DNA from: CAVVVS01 sp963751355 | Lineage (GTDB): Bacteria; Bacteroidota; Ignavibacteria; Ignavibacteriales; Ignavibacteriaceae | Assembly: GCA_963751355.1 (NCBI GenBank) | Contig: CAVVVS010000086.1 | Coordinates: 1-46,011 of the forward strand | DNA: 46,011 nt | Direction of reading: 5' to 3' | Part shown: positions 25,847 through 35,663 of the stretch, piece after piece | How positions within the stretch are numbered: the stretch's first letter is position 1 | Layout of the letters: each line of letters starts with the position of its first letter | Made by a program: the position numbers and the translations under genes | The notes under the pieces: generated by a model | Told to the model about the DNA's origin: nothing | What the model saw: the letters and a program-made list of their open reading frames with translations, nothing else | The model's database searches: none

Positions 25847-27700
25847 TTAGCTCTTAATAAGATTTTCAACTTCGTTTAACAACTCATCCATTTTTTGGGT
25901 TGTAGCTAAAACCGGTTCAGGCGAATTCATATCAACTCCTGCAGCTTTTAAAATATTTATTGAATAATCGGAACTTCCCGATTTAAGAAAATTGAGATAT
26001 TTTTCAACAGCCGGTTTTCCTTCGTTTTTCACTTTCTTAGCCAAAACCTCGGAGGCAGCAAACCCTGTTGCATATTGGTAAACATAAAAATTATAATAAA
26101 AGTGTGGTATCCTTGCCCAGGTATGTTCTTCTTCCTCGTCAATAATCATTTCTGGTCCCCAATAACGGAGATAAATTTCTTTGTAAATTGAAGACAAAAC
26201 GTCGGGAGTTAAAGCAACTCCACTTTCTGTTTTTTCATAAACCGTTTTTTCAAATTCCGCAAACATAGTTTGACGATAAAATGTTGAAGTAATGTTGTTC
26301 AAATATTTTTCGAGCAAAAAGAGTTTATCTTCTTTTGAATCGGAATTATCGATTAAATAATCTAGAAGTAAAGATTCATTAAATGTGGATGCTACCTCTG
26401 CTAAAAAGATAGAATAATTTGCGTACGGATATGGTTGAAATTTTCCGGTGTAATAAGAATGCATATTATGCCCCATTTCATGGGCAAGCGTGAACACATC
26501 ATTCAGTAAATTGGACCAATTTAAAAGTACGTACGGATGTACCCCGTAGGTAGTGCCAGAGGAATATGCACCGCTCTGTTTAGCCGGTGATTCATAAACA
26601 TCAATCCACCTGTTATCAAATGCTTCCTGTAAAGATTTGAGATAATTATCACCCAAAATTTCCAATGCTTCATTCACAATTAATTTAGCTTCCTCATAAG
26701 GATATTCCCGTTCAGATTTTGCTTGGAATAAACTAACATAAACGTCATACGGGTGAAGCTCGTCCACCTTTAATAATTCTTTTTTAAGAGAAGCCCATTT
26801 ATGCAGGGGTTTTAGATTTTTGTTAGCAGACTCTATTAAATTATCATAAACGGATAGTGGGATGTTATTAATATCTAACGCCGCTTCCCGGGCAAAATTG
26901 TAATTTCGTGCAATTGAAGTATAGATATTGGATTTAAGATTTCCATTAAACAATGCCGTAAAAGTATTTTCATAATCTTTATACGGTTTTAAATAACTTT
27001 TAAAAACTCTCCGCCTATATTCCCGGTTCTTCGAATACATTCCTGCATAAAACCTAGCATGAGACATCTCAATTTCATTTCCTGTTTCATCTACCACCAC
27101 CGGAAATTTAAGGTCGGCATTAGTAAACATAGAATATATATTATAAGGTGCCATACTTACTTCGCCTGAAAGAGCAATGATCTCTTCCTGCTCTTTGGAT
27201 AAAGTGTGAGGTTTTGAACGAAGCAAATTTTCAATGGAATGGTTATATATTTTTAATTCATCCAAAGAATCTATCATTTCAAATATTTTTTTAACCGGAA
27301 TTGACAATAACTCTGGTTTGATAAATGAGCTCTCAGTAGTAACTCTGATAAATAAGCTTTTAATCCGATCATCCATTGCCTGGTATTTTGGGACTTTTAA
27401 ATCGGAATCTTTTGCAAGCATTGCATAGAGATGAAGTTTTTCCAGTTTGCTTCCAATTTCATCATCGAATTTCAGACATTTTAGTAAGTTTTCAGCACTT
27501 TCTGAAAGTGTACCTTCAAAATTTTTATAATTATTGATTTGATTCTCAACCCATTTAAATTCTTTTTCCCATAGAGCATCCGATTTATAAATGTGAGTTA
27601 AATCCCATTTATATCTTTCTTCTATCTCGCTTCGAAGGGGTAATAATTGAGTACCGGTGCTCGCATAATATTTGTTATTAAAATAAAGTTCATTAACCAT
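25847..27700 (-). CDS. pepF: Oligoendopeptidase F (M3 family)
   Basis: This is a cytoplasmic zinc metallopeptidase that degrades peptides of roughly 7-17 residues. At 617 residues it has the usual length. The M3 zinc motif HEMGH is at 407-411 (H407, E408, H411), and the third ligand region follows in ANYSIFLAEVASTFNE, where Glu is the usual ligand. N-terminal helical domain (about 20-200) and the typical GTTYGVHPYVLLNW before the zinc motif support the call. No signal peptide. The ATG is 12 or so bases after GGAG and begins MVNELYFNNKYYAS, which is unremarkable. Confidence 0.93.
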   Translation of the reverse strand: MVNELYFNNKYYASTGTQLLPLRSEIEERYKWDLTHIYKSDALWEKEFKWVENQINNYKNFEGTLSESAENLLKCLKFDDEIGSKLEKLHLYAMLAKDSDLKVPKYQAMDDRIKSLFIRVTTESSFIKPELLSIPVKKIFEMIDSLDELKIYNHSIENLLRSKPHTLSKEQEEIIALSGEVSMAPYNIYSMFTNADLKFPVVVDETGNEIEMSHARFYAGMYSKNREYRRRVFKSYLKPYKDYENTFTALFNGNLKSNIYTSIARNYNFAREAALDINNIPLSVYDNLIESANKNLKPLHKWASLKKELLKVDELHPYDVYVSLFQAKSEREYPYEEAKLIVNEALEILGDNYLKSLQEAFDNRWIDVYESPAKQSGAYSSGTTYGVHPYVLLNWSNLLNDVFTLAHEMGHNMHSYYTGKFQPYPYANYSIFLAEVASTFNESLLLDYLIDNSDSKEDKLFLLEKYLNNITSTFYRQTMFAEFEKTVYEKTESGVALTPDVLSSIYKEIYLRYWGPEMIIDEEEEHTWARIPHFYYNFYVYQYATGFAASEVLAKKVKNEGKPAVEKYLNFLKSGSSDYSINILKAAGVDMNSPEPVLATTQKMDELLNEVENLIKS

Positions 27701-27847
27701 AACAACATACTACTCCGTATTCTTAGTTAGCAAATAAAAAAAATTGATAAGTTGTAATATAAGAAAAGTGCGGGAATTTTTTGCTCTATATAACAAGATA
27801 ACCCAAAGATCAAAATTAAAAATATCACTATAAGCTTTAAAGTTAAT

Positions 27848-28285
27848 TTAGATTCCGGAAAGTTTCACCTTGAGGGTTCCGGAAAAATTGTGGAAGTTAT
27901 ATACGATTTTGTCAGGTATCTGAGCGTTAAATTCCTTGGTTATTCTCTTGGAATTATTGTTAAATTTACCTAAATAAAGGATGTAACCGGATTGCTCAAC
28001 AATTCTAACCGAGACATAACCTGATATATAATTCGTAAGTATGATAGACAATTTTGAAGTGGTGGAATGTATTTGAGGATTTTCAATCTTCACAAATGAT
28101 ATGTTTTGTGCATCTATATCGAAAGAATAATAATCATTCTCAATAACACTTACAGGTTGATTTACCGGAGCCAACGAATTTGCGGGAGAAATTATTTCAT
28201 CCCTGCAAGATTCAACAAAAAATTGAATAACGAAAATTTGAATAAACAATAAATAGCGAAGCTTTATAATAATGTTCATTTTCAT
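27848..28285 (-). CDS. Small predicted lipoprotein of unknown function
   Basis: I recognise no family for these 145 residues. The N-terminus (MKMNIIIKLRYLLFIQIFVIQ) is a hydrophobic signal, followed by FFVESC with a Cys at residue 27 that would be lipidated, although Ser and Glu at -1 and -2 make it an imperfect lipobox. The rest is rich in beta-type Val, Ile, Ser and Asn residues, ending in FHNFSGTLKVKLSGI. Secreted or periplasmic, possibly a sandwich domain. It is a single gene with ordinary base use. Confidence 0.55.
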   Translation of the reverse strand: MKMNIIIKLRYLLFIQIFVIQFFVESCRDEIISPANSLAPVNQPVSVIENDYYSFDIDAQNISFVKIENPQIHSTTSKLSIILTNYISGYVSVRIVEQSGYILYLGKFNNNSKRITKEFNAQIPDKIVYNFHNFSGTLKVKLSGI

Positions 28286-28573
28286 GTTATTCTATAAAAA
28301 TAATCTAATTTTTATTGTTATATTTCAAAATCAATACCGGTTCTTATTTTTCCATAACCATATTTAATGATTCTGTAAAGGGAAATAATCTATGTACATT
28401 GCAGTCATGTAATTTTTAAATAACTTGGAAAATAATTTTGATTAATACAATGTAATAATGACAAACGGTTTTTAGTATTCATGAAATCAAGAGGGATACT
28501 TTTTAGCTGTATTAAAAGTCACATGTTATATGCATCACGAGCTTTTTAAATATTTAGTAGATATATTTTGAGT

Positions 28574-28654
28574 GGTTCTTTCAAAAGGTTCTCCCCTGCC
28601 TTTTGAAGCAAAAGAGCTAAAGTCCGGTAGTCGCCCGACTACGGGACTTTTTTT
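28574..28654 (+). ncRNA. Candidate small RNA with a C-rich hairpin loop
   Basis: A strong rightward terminator (28619-28654) has no gene before it for 6 kb on that strand. Just upstream, CAAAAGG (28582-28588) and CCTTTTG (28599-28605) make a hairpin whose 10-base loop is TTCTCCCCTG. TATATT at 28562-28567 could be the -10, putting the start near 28574. C-rich loops are used by known regulatory RNAs to bind ribosome binding sites. I do not recognise a family and the boundaries are guesses. Confidence 0.4.
28619..28654 (+). terminator. Strong intrinsic terminator
   Basis: AAAGTCC-G-GTAGTC pairs with GACTAC-G-GGACTTT (13 pairs and one G/G mismatch, loop GCCC) and is followed on the plus strand by a run of 7 T from 28648. 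On the minus strand the T tract is weak, so it stops rightward transcription. Confidence 0.8.
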
Positions 28655-29062
28655 ATTTTAAAGATATTAAGATTTTTCTAGCTGCCCGTTGATTTTGCAA
28701 ACTTTAAAATTCATCATCCACCGGTTAGTTGAAATGAACGCACATTACTCAATATAATTTTTACCACTCATTATTTTTTCATAAATATTTCTAAACTGGA
28801 ATAAAAAAATAATTTCAATGCAAACGAGGAAGTTTTTATTCTTGCAAAAGGTTTGCCTATATAAAAAATTGCGTAGTTAGCATCATTGTTCAAGTTAACA
28901 ACAGAAGTATAATAGCAAAAAAGCAACTTGCTCCTATTGCAGTATTTATATGTGTCTTCTACAGACTATTAGAATGCTTAATTTGGAAAGTAACTTTTAA
29001 AGGGAAAAATTATGTAAAACAAACTTCAATAGGAATAAGTGAAATCAGAAGAAAGGAAGCTT

Positions 29063-29090
29063 CACAGCAGACTCAAAAGTACCTGCTGTG
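29063..29090. repeat. Inverted repeat CACAGCAG / CTGCTGTG
   Basis: Two perfect 8-base arms are separated by 12 bases. There is no clear T run on either side; it lies 60 bases past the end of the M1 peptidase and might be its terminator. Confidence 0.4.
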
Positions 29091-29150
29091 CTGGCTTTCA
29101 ATTTTTAATAGTGCCAAGTCAATTTTGACAAACTCGAGATTGTATTAAAA

Positions 29151-31613
29151 TTAATTTTTATTTTTCATTTTGAGTGTTTTTACCACACTTTCAAATGTTC
29201 TTCTTACGAAATCCCTTCTCTCATTTTTCAGTATTGATTCAATTTCATCGAGTTTTGATTTTGCTCCTAATTTTGCAAGCAGACTCGCTGCATAATTCCT
29301 TGTGCGGAAATAAGGGTTATGAAGTGCTCGAGCAATTACGTTGATTACCTCTTTGCGGTGAGTTTTGGAAAAAGACATCGCACAATTTAACGCGGCAATA
29401 TCCAGTAAGTGCATTCCACCGTAACTATATTTATATTTAGTATACTCAGCAACTAGCGGTATTGCCAATGGATTTCCTAATATTGTTAACGCATCAAAAA
29501 TATTGCGACGAATAATATTTCTATGAGAGCCATATTTCAATGCGTTTTTCAGAATATCGAAGGCTCCCTTCATTTTACCGGCACCGATTGCATATGCCGC
29601 TGCACCTCTTACATAATCATCGGAATCATTCTTTAATACGTTTTCTAAGAACGGTTCAACTTTTTCATTTTTGTAACTTGACATTGCTTTCACTGCGACT
29701 GCCCTCACTCTACCGTCATTATCAGCTGCCGCAATGTTTATTGCACCGAGCACCTTATCCCCGCCAATTGCGGCAAGGCTTTGCACGGCTTGAATTCTAA
29801 CCCCGTAAAATCGATCCCTAATTAATACTCTTTGCAGCACAGGGATAGCCTTTTCTCCGAAATTTACTAATTCTTTTGCAGCAATTATTCTGCCCGGAAC
29901 ATCATCATCATATTGAAGCTGGTATGCAAGTTCCTTAAATGATTTTTTAAAATTTACTTCACATAAATCCCAAAGGTATTTGTTAAATCGTACCATGTTG
30001 GGCTGCTGCGGACAATCAAAAACGAACTTCTGTTCCTTTTTATCAATGTTTATCATCTGGGAAATTAATACCTTCCCGGCGTCTATTTCAATTAATACGG
30101 GTATACTGAAAATTCCCACGGCAGGCAGCATCTTCTGAACCTGCTTTACATCGAGTGTTAATTTTTTATCATTCCGGTTCCATGAATAGGAAACATCAAA
30201 GACAGGAAATCCCGCTCCATATACCCACTCGTCAAAAAAACGCGTTAGATTTTGTCCGCTCGATTTTTCCATTGCTTTCCGGAATTCCTCGGTGACAACA
30301 TTTTTATATTTATACTTTTCCACATAATACTTTATCCCCTTTTCAAAAGCTTTGTCACCCATTTTGAACCGGAGCATATTCAAAACAGCAGCTCCCTTTT
30401 GGTATGCTTTTCCTCCGTTCAGTTCAGCAGGAATTTCATCTTTAGGATCGCGTTTTATTTTATCCAGCGGCTGTGAGATTAGTTCATTATTAAGATAATC
30501 TTGATTTTCATTATACCGGAGATATCTGAATTCATCTTCTCCGTATTCGTGCTCGGTATAAAGATCCGTCATGTAAGTGGCAAATCCCTCATTAAGCCAT
30601 ATATGCTGAAATGTTTTGCAGGTAAGTAAATCACCGAACCATTGGTGAGCCATCTCATGAGCAAGTAGACCATCGGCATTATAATTTGGGATCGCACTCT
30701 TACCATGAAGTAAACGTTTATTCAATGTAGTTGCAGAAATGTTTTCCATACCGCCGTATTGAAAATCTTGTACCGTTGTTTGCGCATATCTTTTATAAGG
30801 ATAGGGAATTATGTAACTCGAATAAAATTGAATCATATGAGGAGTTCTTCCATAAAAATAATCATATTTATCCGCCCATTCGGGAGGTACATTATAATCT
30901 AGTTGTGTTCCTCTAACTTTTTCATTAATTGTTTTATAGTTACCCACAATGATTGAAGTCAGGTAATTGGAATGAGGTACGTCTATCTTCCAATCAAATA
31001 TTTTTGTTTTATTTGCGGAATCAATCTTAGTCGATATTAATTGTCCATTGGAAATTGCAATTAAATTTTCAGGCACTGTAGCAATAACTTCCGAAGTAAG
31101 TTTATCATCCGGTAAATCATAAGCCGGGTACCAAAATCTATTGTCAGTGCCTTCACCCTGGCTCCAAATATTATAAGGCATTTGGGGAATTTCCTTGCTA
31201 GGATGGAAAAAGTATAATCCTTTGGAAGGATAAGCGTGATATTTAATTGCTACGGTTAAGTTTTCACCTTTTTTATAATCCTTATCAAGATTAATAAACA
31301 AGTTATAATCATCTTGCGAAAATTTAAGATTTTTTCCGTTAAGTTTAACCGAATTAATTTTCATTGTCCGGGCATCTAGTATTAACTTTGTGAAATTGTC
31401 TTTTAAAGGAGCAAATGTAAGATCGGCTTCTCCGATAACTTCGGCTTTTTCAAAATTAAATTGCAAATTTAGTTTTATATTTTTTTGATCATAATCTCTG
31501 TTAGTCATATTGATTACTGAGTCGGCCCTGGTTTGTGCCAGTATGGGAATTGAGGTTAGGAGTGAAAGTGCAAAGATTAAAGATTTGAAGAAACGGTTTA
31601 ATAACTCAGACAT
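29151..31613 (-). CDS. Secreted M1 aminopeptidase with C-terminal HEAT repeats
   Basis: This zinc aminopeptidase removes N-terminal residues outside the cytoplasm. The 820 residues have a signal peptide (about 1-27, ending PILAQ), an M1 N-terminal beta domain, the exopeptidase motif as GGMEN (287-291, Gly for the usual Ala of GAMEN), and the zinc site HEMAHQWFG with H319, E320, H323 and Glu342 (NEGFATY). From about residue 575 the C-terminal half is made of HEAT-like repeats (AVQSLAAIGGDKVLGAINIAAADNDG..., YVRGAAAYAIGAGKMKGAFDIL). Ordinary M1 enzymes have an ERAP1-like alpha domain there; this fits the variant with HEAT repeats. AAGGAG precedes the ATG. Confidence 0.9.
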   Translation of the reverse strand: MSELLNRFFKSLIFALSLLTSIPILAQTRADSVINMTNRDYDQKNIKLNLQFNFEKAEVIGEADLTFAPLKDNFTKLILDARTMKINSVKLNGKNLKFSQDDYNLFINLDKDYKKGENLTVAIKYHAYPSKGLYFFHPSKEIPQMPYNIWSQGEGTDNRFWYPAYDLPDDKLTSEVIATVPENLIAISNGQLISTKIDSANKTKIFDWKIDVPHSNYLTSIIVGNYKTINEKVRGTQLDYNVPPEWADKYDYFYGRTPHMIQFYSSYIIPYPYKRYAQTTVQDFQYGGMENISATTLNKRLLHGKSAIPNYNADGLLAHEMAHQWFGDLLTCKTFQHIWLNEGFATYMTDLYTEHEYGEDEFRYLRYNENQDYLNNELISQPLDKIKRDPKDEIPAELNGGKAYQKGAAVLNMLRFKMGDKAFEKGIKYYVEKYKYKNVVTEEFRKAMEKSSGQNLTRFFDEWVYGAGFPVFDVSYSWNRNDKKLTLDVKQVQKMLPAVGIFSIPVLIEIDAGKVLISQMINIDKKEQKFVFDCPQQPNMVRFNKYLWDLCEVNFKKSFKELAYQLQYDDDVPGRIIAAKELVNFGEKAIPVLQRVLIRDRFYGVRIQAVQSLAAIGGDKVLGAINIAAADNDGRVRAVAVKAMSSYKNEKVEPFLENVLKNDSDDYVRGAAAYAIGAGKMKGAFDILKNALKYGSHRNIIRRNIFDALTILGNPLAIPLVAEYTKYKYSYGGMHLLDIAALNCAMSFSKTHRKEVINVIARALHNPYFRTRNYAASLLAKLGAKSKLDEIESILKNERRDFVRRTFESVVKTLKMKNKN

Positions 31614-31847
31614 TAAAAAAACTCCTTGAATGCTAGATATTAAATTTGTTCATTTATTCCCCTGTTATTTTTAATTTTTACTAATTGGAATAACTACCCG
31701 GAATTTTATGAAATTACAAGGATAGATTTGCTCCGATTAAAACTAGTTTTGGGTTACATGCAAAATATGAAAACAACTTCACTGATTAATGCTTGACTGT
31801 TAGGATTATGAACCAACAAAGATTATTTAATGCTGACAAAAATTTTT

Positions 31848-32156
31848 TCAGGTAATTTGTTCCATTACGGTTCTAGCTACTTTAGCTTTACCAGGAAATT
31901 TTGCACCATACTCAGCCCGAAACCTTGCGGAATCTTTTTCAGCGTATTCAGAATATTTTTGGAATGACTCACATTCATATTGAGTAACATAATTAATTTC
32001 ACCGGCTGAAGTTGTCGGAATTATCACTTTGTACAATTTAAAATCCTTAAAGTAGCCTGCCTTCATAATATCCTGAATATGAACATATCTCATCCACTTT
32101 AACCAATCGGTTTCAATTTCCTGCTTTATTATTGATGTAACTGTGTAAATTATCAT
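31848..32156 (-). CDS. DUF4286 family protein
   Basis: A 102-residue protein that matches DUF4286 well: MIIYTVTSIIKQEIETDWLKWMRYVHIQDIM at the start, then a TYxxQY-like NYVTQYECES, and the typical FRAEYGAKFPGKAKVARTVME at the end. Members of this family are short cytoplasmic proteins of the Bacteroidota-Chlorobi group with no function that I know of; the alpha-beta ferredoxin-like look suggests a dimeric fold. Lone gene between the M1 peptidase and the DASS transporter. Confidence 0.85.
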   Translation of the reverse strand: MIIYTVTSIIKQEIETDWLKWMRYVHIQDIMKAGYFKDFKLYKVIIPTTSAGEINYVTQYECESFQKYSEYAEKDSARFRAEYGAKFPGKAKVARTVMEQIT

Positions 32157-32338
32157 ATATATTTCTTATTTATCTTATAAATGTTTAGCAAAACAGGTAA
32201 AAATAATTGATGAGTTTTCTTTAAAAGAAATTTCATATTTCAATAACAAAATATAAAATAGCGATTTTTAGAATCATCTCACTTATAAAAACGAATTAAA
32301 TATCCGCTATGTAATTCTAATCAAAATTATCAATTAAT

Positions 32339-33847
32339 TCAATTTATGTGTGCCCAGGCAGGGAAAACGCTCAAATTAAAGATTAATGAACCGAGCAAAT
32401 AAACAAGTGCACTAATAACCAGGATACTTGTAATATTTAAGACTATACCACTCTTTGCCATATCCATAATTTTCAACCTTTCGCTGGCAAAAACTATTGT
32501 ATTTGGTGGTGTAGCAACAGGAAGCATAAAAGCCATCGACGATGCCAGGGTGGCGGTTATCATTAACAGCAACGGATTCAAACCGATAGACACGGAAACG
32601 GATGCCATAATAGGAAGAATCATCTGAGCAGTTGCAGTATTTGATGTTAATTCAGTCAAAAAATTTATCACCATGGCGACGGTCAGAACTATAACAACCG
32701 GTGAAAAATCAGCCATCCCATGAAATTTTGTTCCGATTAAATCCGATAATCCCGTTGTGGTAAATCCCTTTGCAAGCGCAAACCCTCCACCAAACAGTAA
32801 AATTATTCCCCACGGAACTTTATTAAACACGGTTGAATCTAGCATCATTTTGTGAGAATTATTCCGACTTTTTGAAGGAATAAAGAATAATGTCATCGCC
32901 ATAGTGATAGCCACTACACCGTCATTTAAAAATTTCGGAGTTGAAAAAATCCCCGACCATCCCGGAATAACAACAAAACCTAAGTTAAGATCAGATCTAA
33001 AAATCCATAGAAATGCAGTTAACATGAAAACAAGCCCGACTACTTTTTCCTGGTAGGTAACCTTTCCGAGTTTCAAATACTCCTCAGAGATAAAATTTTT
33101 GTCAATCATTATTTCTTTATCTACTTTGTAGTAAACTTTTGTGAGCATAAAAGCAGTAAAGCCAAGCATTAAAATTGAAATCGGAATACCCAGCATCATC
33201 CATGAGCCAAATGATATTTCCGGGGCTTTGGGAAACATAATATGGTAAATCCGGACAAACGCAAGATTAGGCGGCGTTCCAATCAATGTACCTATTCCGC
33301 CTAATGAACATGAGTATGCAATAGCCAGCATAAGCGTAGTTGAAAAATTACGTGTTCGTTCTTTTCCGAATTCAACTTCCAGTTTATCAATTATAGCAAG
33401 TCCTATCGGAAGCATCATGACTGCCGTAGCAGTATTGGATATCCACATAGATAGAAATGCAGCAGAAATCATAAAGCCAATAACTATGGAATTAGGAGAG
33501 CCGCCAAACCAGGTAATTATTTTTAATGCAATTCTTTTATGAAGATTCCACTGCTCCATAGCAATTGCCAGCATGAAACCTCCAAGAAATAAAAATATTA
33601 CGGAATTAATGTACGAGCCGGCAATATCTTCCCCGCTCATGATATTCATAACTGGGAATAAAACTATTGGAATCAGTGAAGTAGCGGCGAGTGGTATTGC
33701 TTCTGTAATCCATAAGATAGCCATCAATACTGCTATGGCTGCCATGATTGTGGTTTGGGGATTTGACGGGTTTAAATTTCCGAAAAGAAAGATCAAAATT
33801 GCTGCAGTGAATCCTGCAAGCACCCCAATTTTTTGTAGAAGAGACAT
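32339..33847 (-). CDS. DASS-family (SLC13) anion:sodium symporter
   Basis: This is an inner-membrane carrier that takes up dicarboxylates, citrate or sulfate with sodium. The 502 residues hold 11-12 hydrophobic segments and the two inverted repeats of the family. Each repeat carries the SNT motif (WISNTATAVMMLP in the first half; TSNTATAQMILP in the second), where sodium and the carboxylate bind. The N-terminal ITEAIPLAATSLIPIVLFP and GGFMLAIAMEQWNLHKR also match DASS. The substrate is not readable. No operon partner is visible; the AEC gene follows 248 bases away. Confidence 0.92.
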   Translation of the reverse strand: MSLLQKIGVLAGFTAAILIFLFGNLNPSNPQTTIMAAIAVLMAILWITEAIPLAATSLIPIVLFPVMNIMSGEDIAGSYINSVIFLFLGGFMLAIAMEQWNLHKRIALKIITWFGGSPNSIVIGFMISAAFLSMWISNTATAVMMLPIGLAIIDKLEVEFGKERTRNFSTTLMLAIAYSCSLGGIGTLIGTPPNLAFVRIYHIMFPKAPEISFGSWMMLGIPISILMLGFTAFMLTKVYYKVDKEIMIDKNFISEEYLKLGKVTYQEKVVGLVFMLTAFLWIFRSDLNLGFVVIPGWSGIFSTPKFLNDGVVAITMAMTLFFIPSKSRNNSHKMMLDSTVFNKVPWGIILLFGGGFALAKGFTTTGLSDLIGTKFHGMADFSPVVIVLTVAMVINFLTELTSNTATAQMILPIMASVSVSIGLNPLLLMITATLASSMAFMLPVATPPNTIVFASERLKIMDMAKSGIVLNITSILVISALVYLLGSLIFNLSVFPAWAHIN

Positions 33848-34095
33848 ATCACCATTAAGTTTGTGTATGATATTGATTATAATTGCAGATGAACAATTAC
33901 GAATTTTAATATCTACAGACTACTTAAGAAATTAGATTTTTTTTTACTTAAAAACTAATCCCATTAACAACTTTTACAAAAACTTTTAAATTTTTAAATG
34001 GAAGATTTTTAGGGTCAAAAAATAAAATAATCCATGATACACTTCTCCTTACAACATTAAAATTATTTAATTTTTCAAGTGAATTGATTCTGTTC

Positions 34096-35040
34096 TTAAA
34101 TTAAACCGCTCTGTCTTAGTATGAAAAGTCCTAGAGTAATAGTAACAATAGATCCGAGCGTTGTAATCAATAATATGTTCCCGGCGAGCCTGCTGTTAAC
34201 ACCCATCGCCTCTGCCATAATAAAACTGGCAATAGCCGTGGGACAAGAAAATAAGATAAACAAAATTCCCAGGTCATCACCCCTGAAACCTATGAGATAT
34301 GCACCAAAGGTTGCTGCAAAAGGAATAACCACAAGTTTTAATACCGCCGATGTAATAGTTGTGAGTGATTCAACTTTTATATCTTTAAAATTTAAAAATC
34401 CTCCGATACCAATTAATGCTAGAGGTAATGAAAGATCAGCCAGGTAATCGATTGTTGTCTGAAACATCTGGGATATATTAATCTTGAAGTATGAAAACGG
34501 TAATGCTATAACTACAGCTAAAATAAGCGGGTTCTTTAATATTTCAAAAAGGGTACCTTTAACATTCAATTGTTTTTCTTTTCGCACCGGTACCGTTAAT
34601 GCTATAACTGAAAAGACATTATAAAGAGGGATCATAAAAGCAAGGACAATAGAAGCTTTACCCAGTACTTGATTCCCGAAAACATTTGATATAAGCGCCA
34701 GTCCAATTATTGCAAAGTTACTTCGAAAACTTCCTTGAATGAAAACAGCACGGTTTTTCCCCTCTTTCGTTAACGGAAATGATATTAACCAGATGAAAAT
34801 AATTGAAATAATTGTAGCAATGTATGCGTACAAAATAAGATTAAGATTAAAAACTTTACTAAAATCCAATCCTGATATTTCAACAAATATTAATGCAGGA
34901 AGCGAAACAGTAAAAACTATTTTGGAGGATAGAGAAACGAAATTATCATTTATTATCCCAATAATCTTGAGGAAATAACCAATGCCTACAATTATAAATA
35001 CAGGCGCTACTAAGTTGAAAGTAAAAATCAGTTCTTGCAT
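34096..35040 (-). CDS. AEC-family transporter (auxin efflux carrier-like)
   Basis: This is an inner-membrane transporter of the AEC (PIN-like) family, found in bacteria as malonate, malate or amino-acid-type efflux carriers. It has 314 residues and about ten hydrophobic segments in two halves. GIGYFLKIIGIINDNFVSLSSKIVFTVSLPALIF at the start and ALIGIGGFLNFKD, then LVVIPFAATFGAYLIGFRGDDL..., ILFSCPTAIASFIMAEAMG at the end fit the family. Substrate unknown. The next gene is 212 bases away, so it is probably transcribed alone. Confidence 0.85.
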   Translation of the reverse strand: MQELIFTFNLVAPVFIIVGIGYFLKIIGIINDNFVSLSSKIVFTVSLPALIFVEISGLDFSKVFNLNLILYAYIATIISIIFIWLISFPLTKEGKNRAVFIQGSFRSNFAIIGLALISNVFGNQVLGKASIVLAFMIPLYNVFSVIALTVPVRKEKQLNVKGTLFEILKNPLILAVVIALPFSYFKINISQMFQTTIDYLADLSLPLALIGIGGFLNFKDIKVESLTTITSAVLKLVVIPFAATFGAYLIGFRGDDLGILFILFSCPTAIASFIMAEAMGVNSRLAGNILLITTLGSIVTITLGLFILRQSGLI

Positions 35041-35252
35041 AAGATGTTAAATCTTTTCAAATAGTTATCTTACAAAAATAAGATAAAATCCGGTGAGCAA
35101 GAAATAATTTATAGGAAGATGGAAATATAAGTTAAAAGGGGAAACAATTTAAATTCTATTTGAAGATCAATATTCTTGCAGATTATTTTTTTGTGTTGAT
35201 TCAACATAATCCTAATAAATCAACTTATAAAGAAAAATAATTGAAATTGAAC

Positions 35253-35555
35253 TCAGTTATAATAATCCACTTTACAGCCGCAGCCGTCCCACATTTTTTC
35301 GTAGATTTCCATTCTTTCCTCAACAAATTTTTGGGCTGCTTGCAAATTATCTGCCTTTCTTAAGGCTACTTCATCTTTATTAGTCATCTCCTGAGTTAAT
35401 AAGATTTCTTTATATTTTAATATTCTGATCTTATCATTAACCAGGGTATTCTTTTCACTCTGCATTTCTGCAATAGATAAAATTTCCTTCAGTTTATCTT
35501 TTGAAAGTAAAACAACTTTTTCATGATCTAATTGTTCCAATATTTTATCAAGCAT
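35253..35555 (-). CDS. Small coiled-coil protein with WDGCGCKVDYY tail
   Basis: I do not recognise it. From ATG 35555 it is 100 residues, mainly helix-forming (Leu, Lys, Glu, with DKILEQLDHEKVVLLSKDKLKEIL and AQKFVEERMEIYEKM as heptad-like helices). It ends in a compact WDGCGCKVDYYN with two Cys one residue apart. A TTG at 35565-35567 would add four residues (MDLT) but the ATG is preferred. The pair of Cys could bind a metal or form a disulfide. Cytoplasmic, since no signal is seen. It is a lone gene in front of a repeat hairpin and the M16 peptidase. Confidence 0.55.
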   Translation of the reverse strand: MLDKILEQLDHEKVVLLSKDKLKEILSIAEMQSEKNTLVNDKIRILKYKEILLTQEMTNKDEVALRKADNLQAAQKFVEERMEIYEKMWDGCGCKVDYYN

Positions 35556-35663
35556 AGTCAAATCCAAATAATTTTTCGTGAGATATTTTCAATATTGGAT
35601 GCAAGCAGGAGGATGTGGTTTCATCGGAAAAATTCATTTATATACAAAGATTATTTTTTAATA

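Larger units (their letters stand above)
28286..29150. other. Gene-less 865-base stretch with a candidate small RNA
   Basis: No convincing protein gene. It contains the terminator and hairpin described at 28574-28654 and a perfect 8-base inverted repeat (29063-29070/29083-29090). From 28813 to 29148 on the plus strand one frame stays open for 112 codons, but there is no start codon in it and its translation does not look protein-like. Confidence 0.5.

Noticed and set aside
28813..29148. 112 codons open on the plus strand
   Set aside because: No ATG, GTG or TTG start before the last few codons, and no ribosome site; the translation has no recognisable domain. Probably chance, although long for AT-rich DNA.
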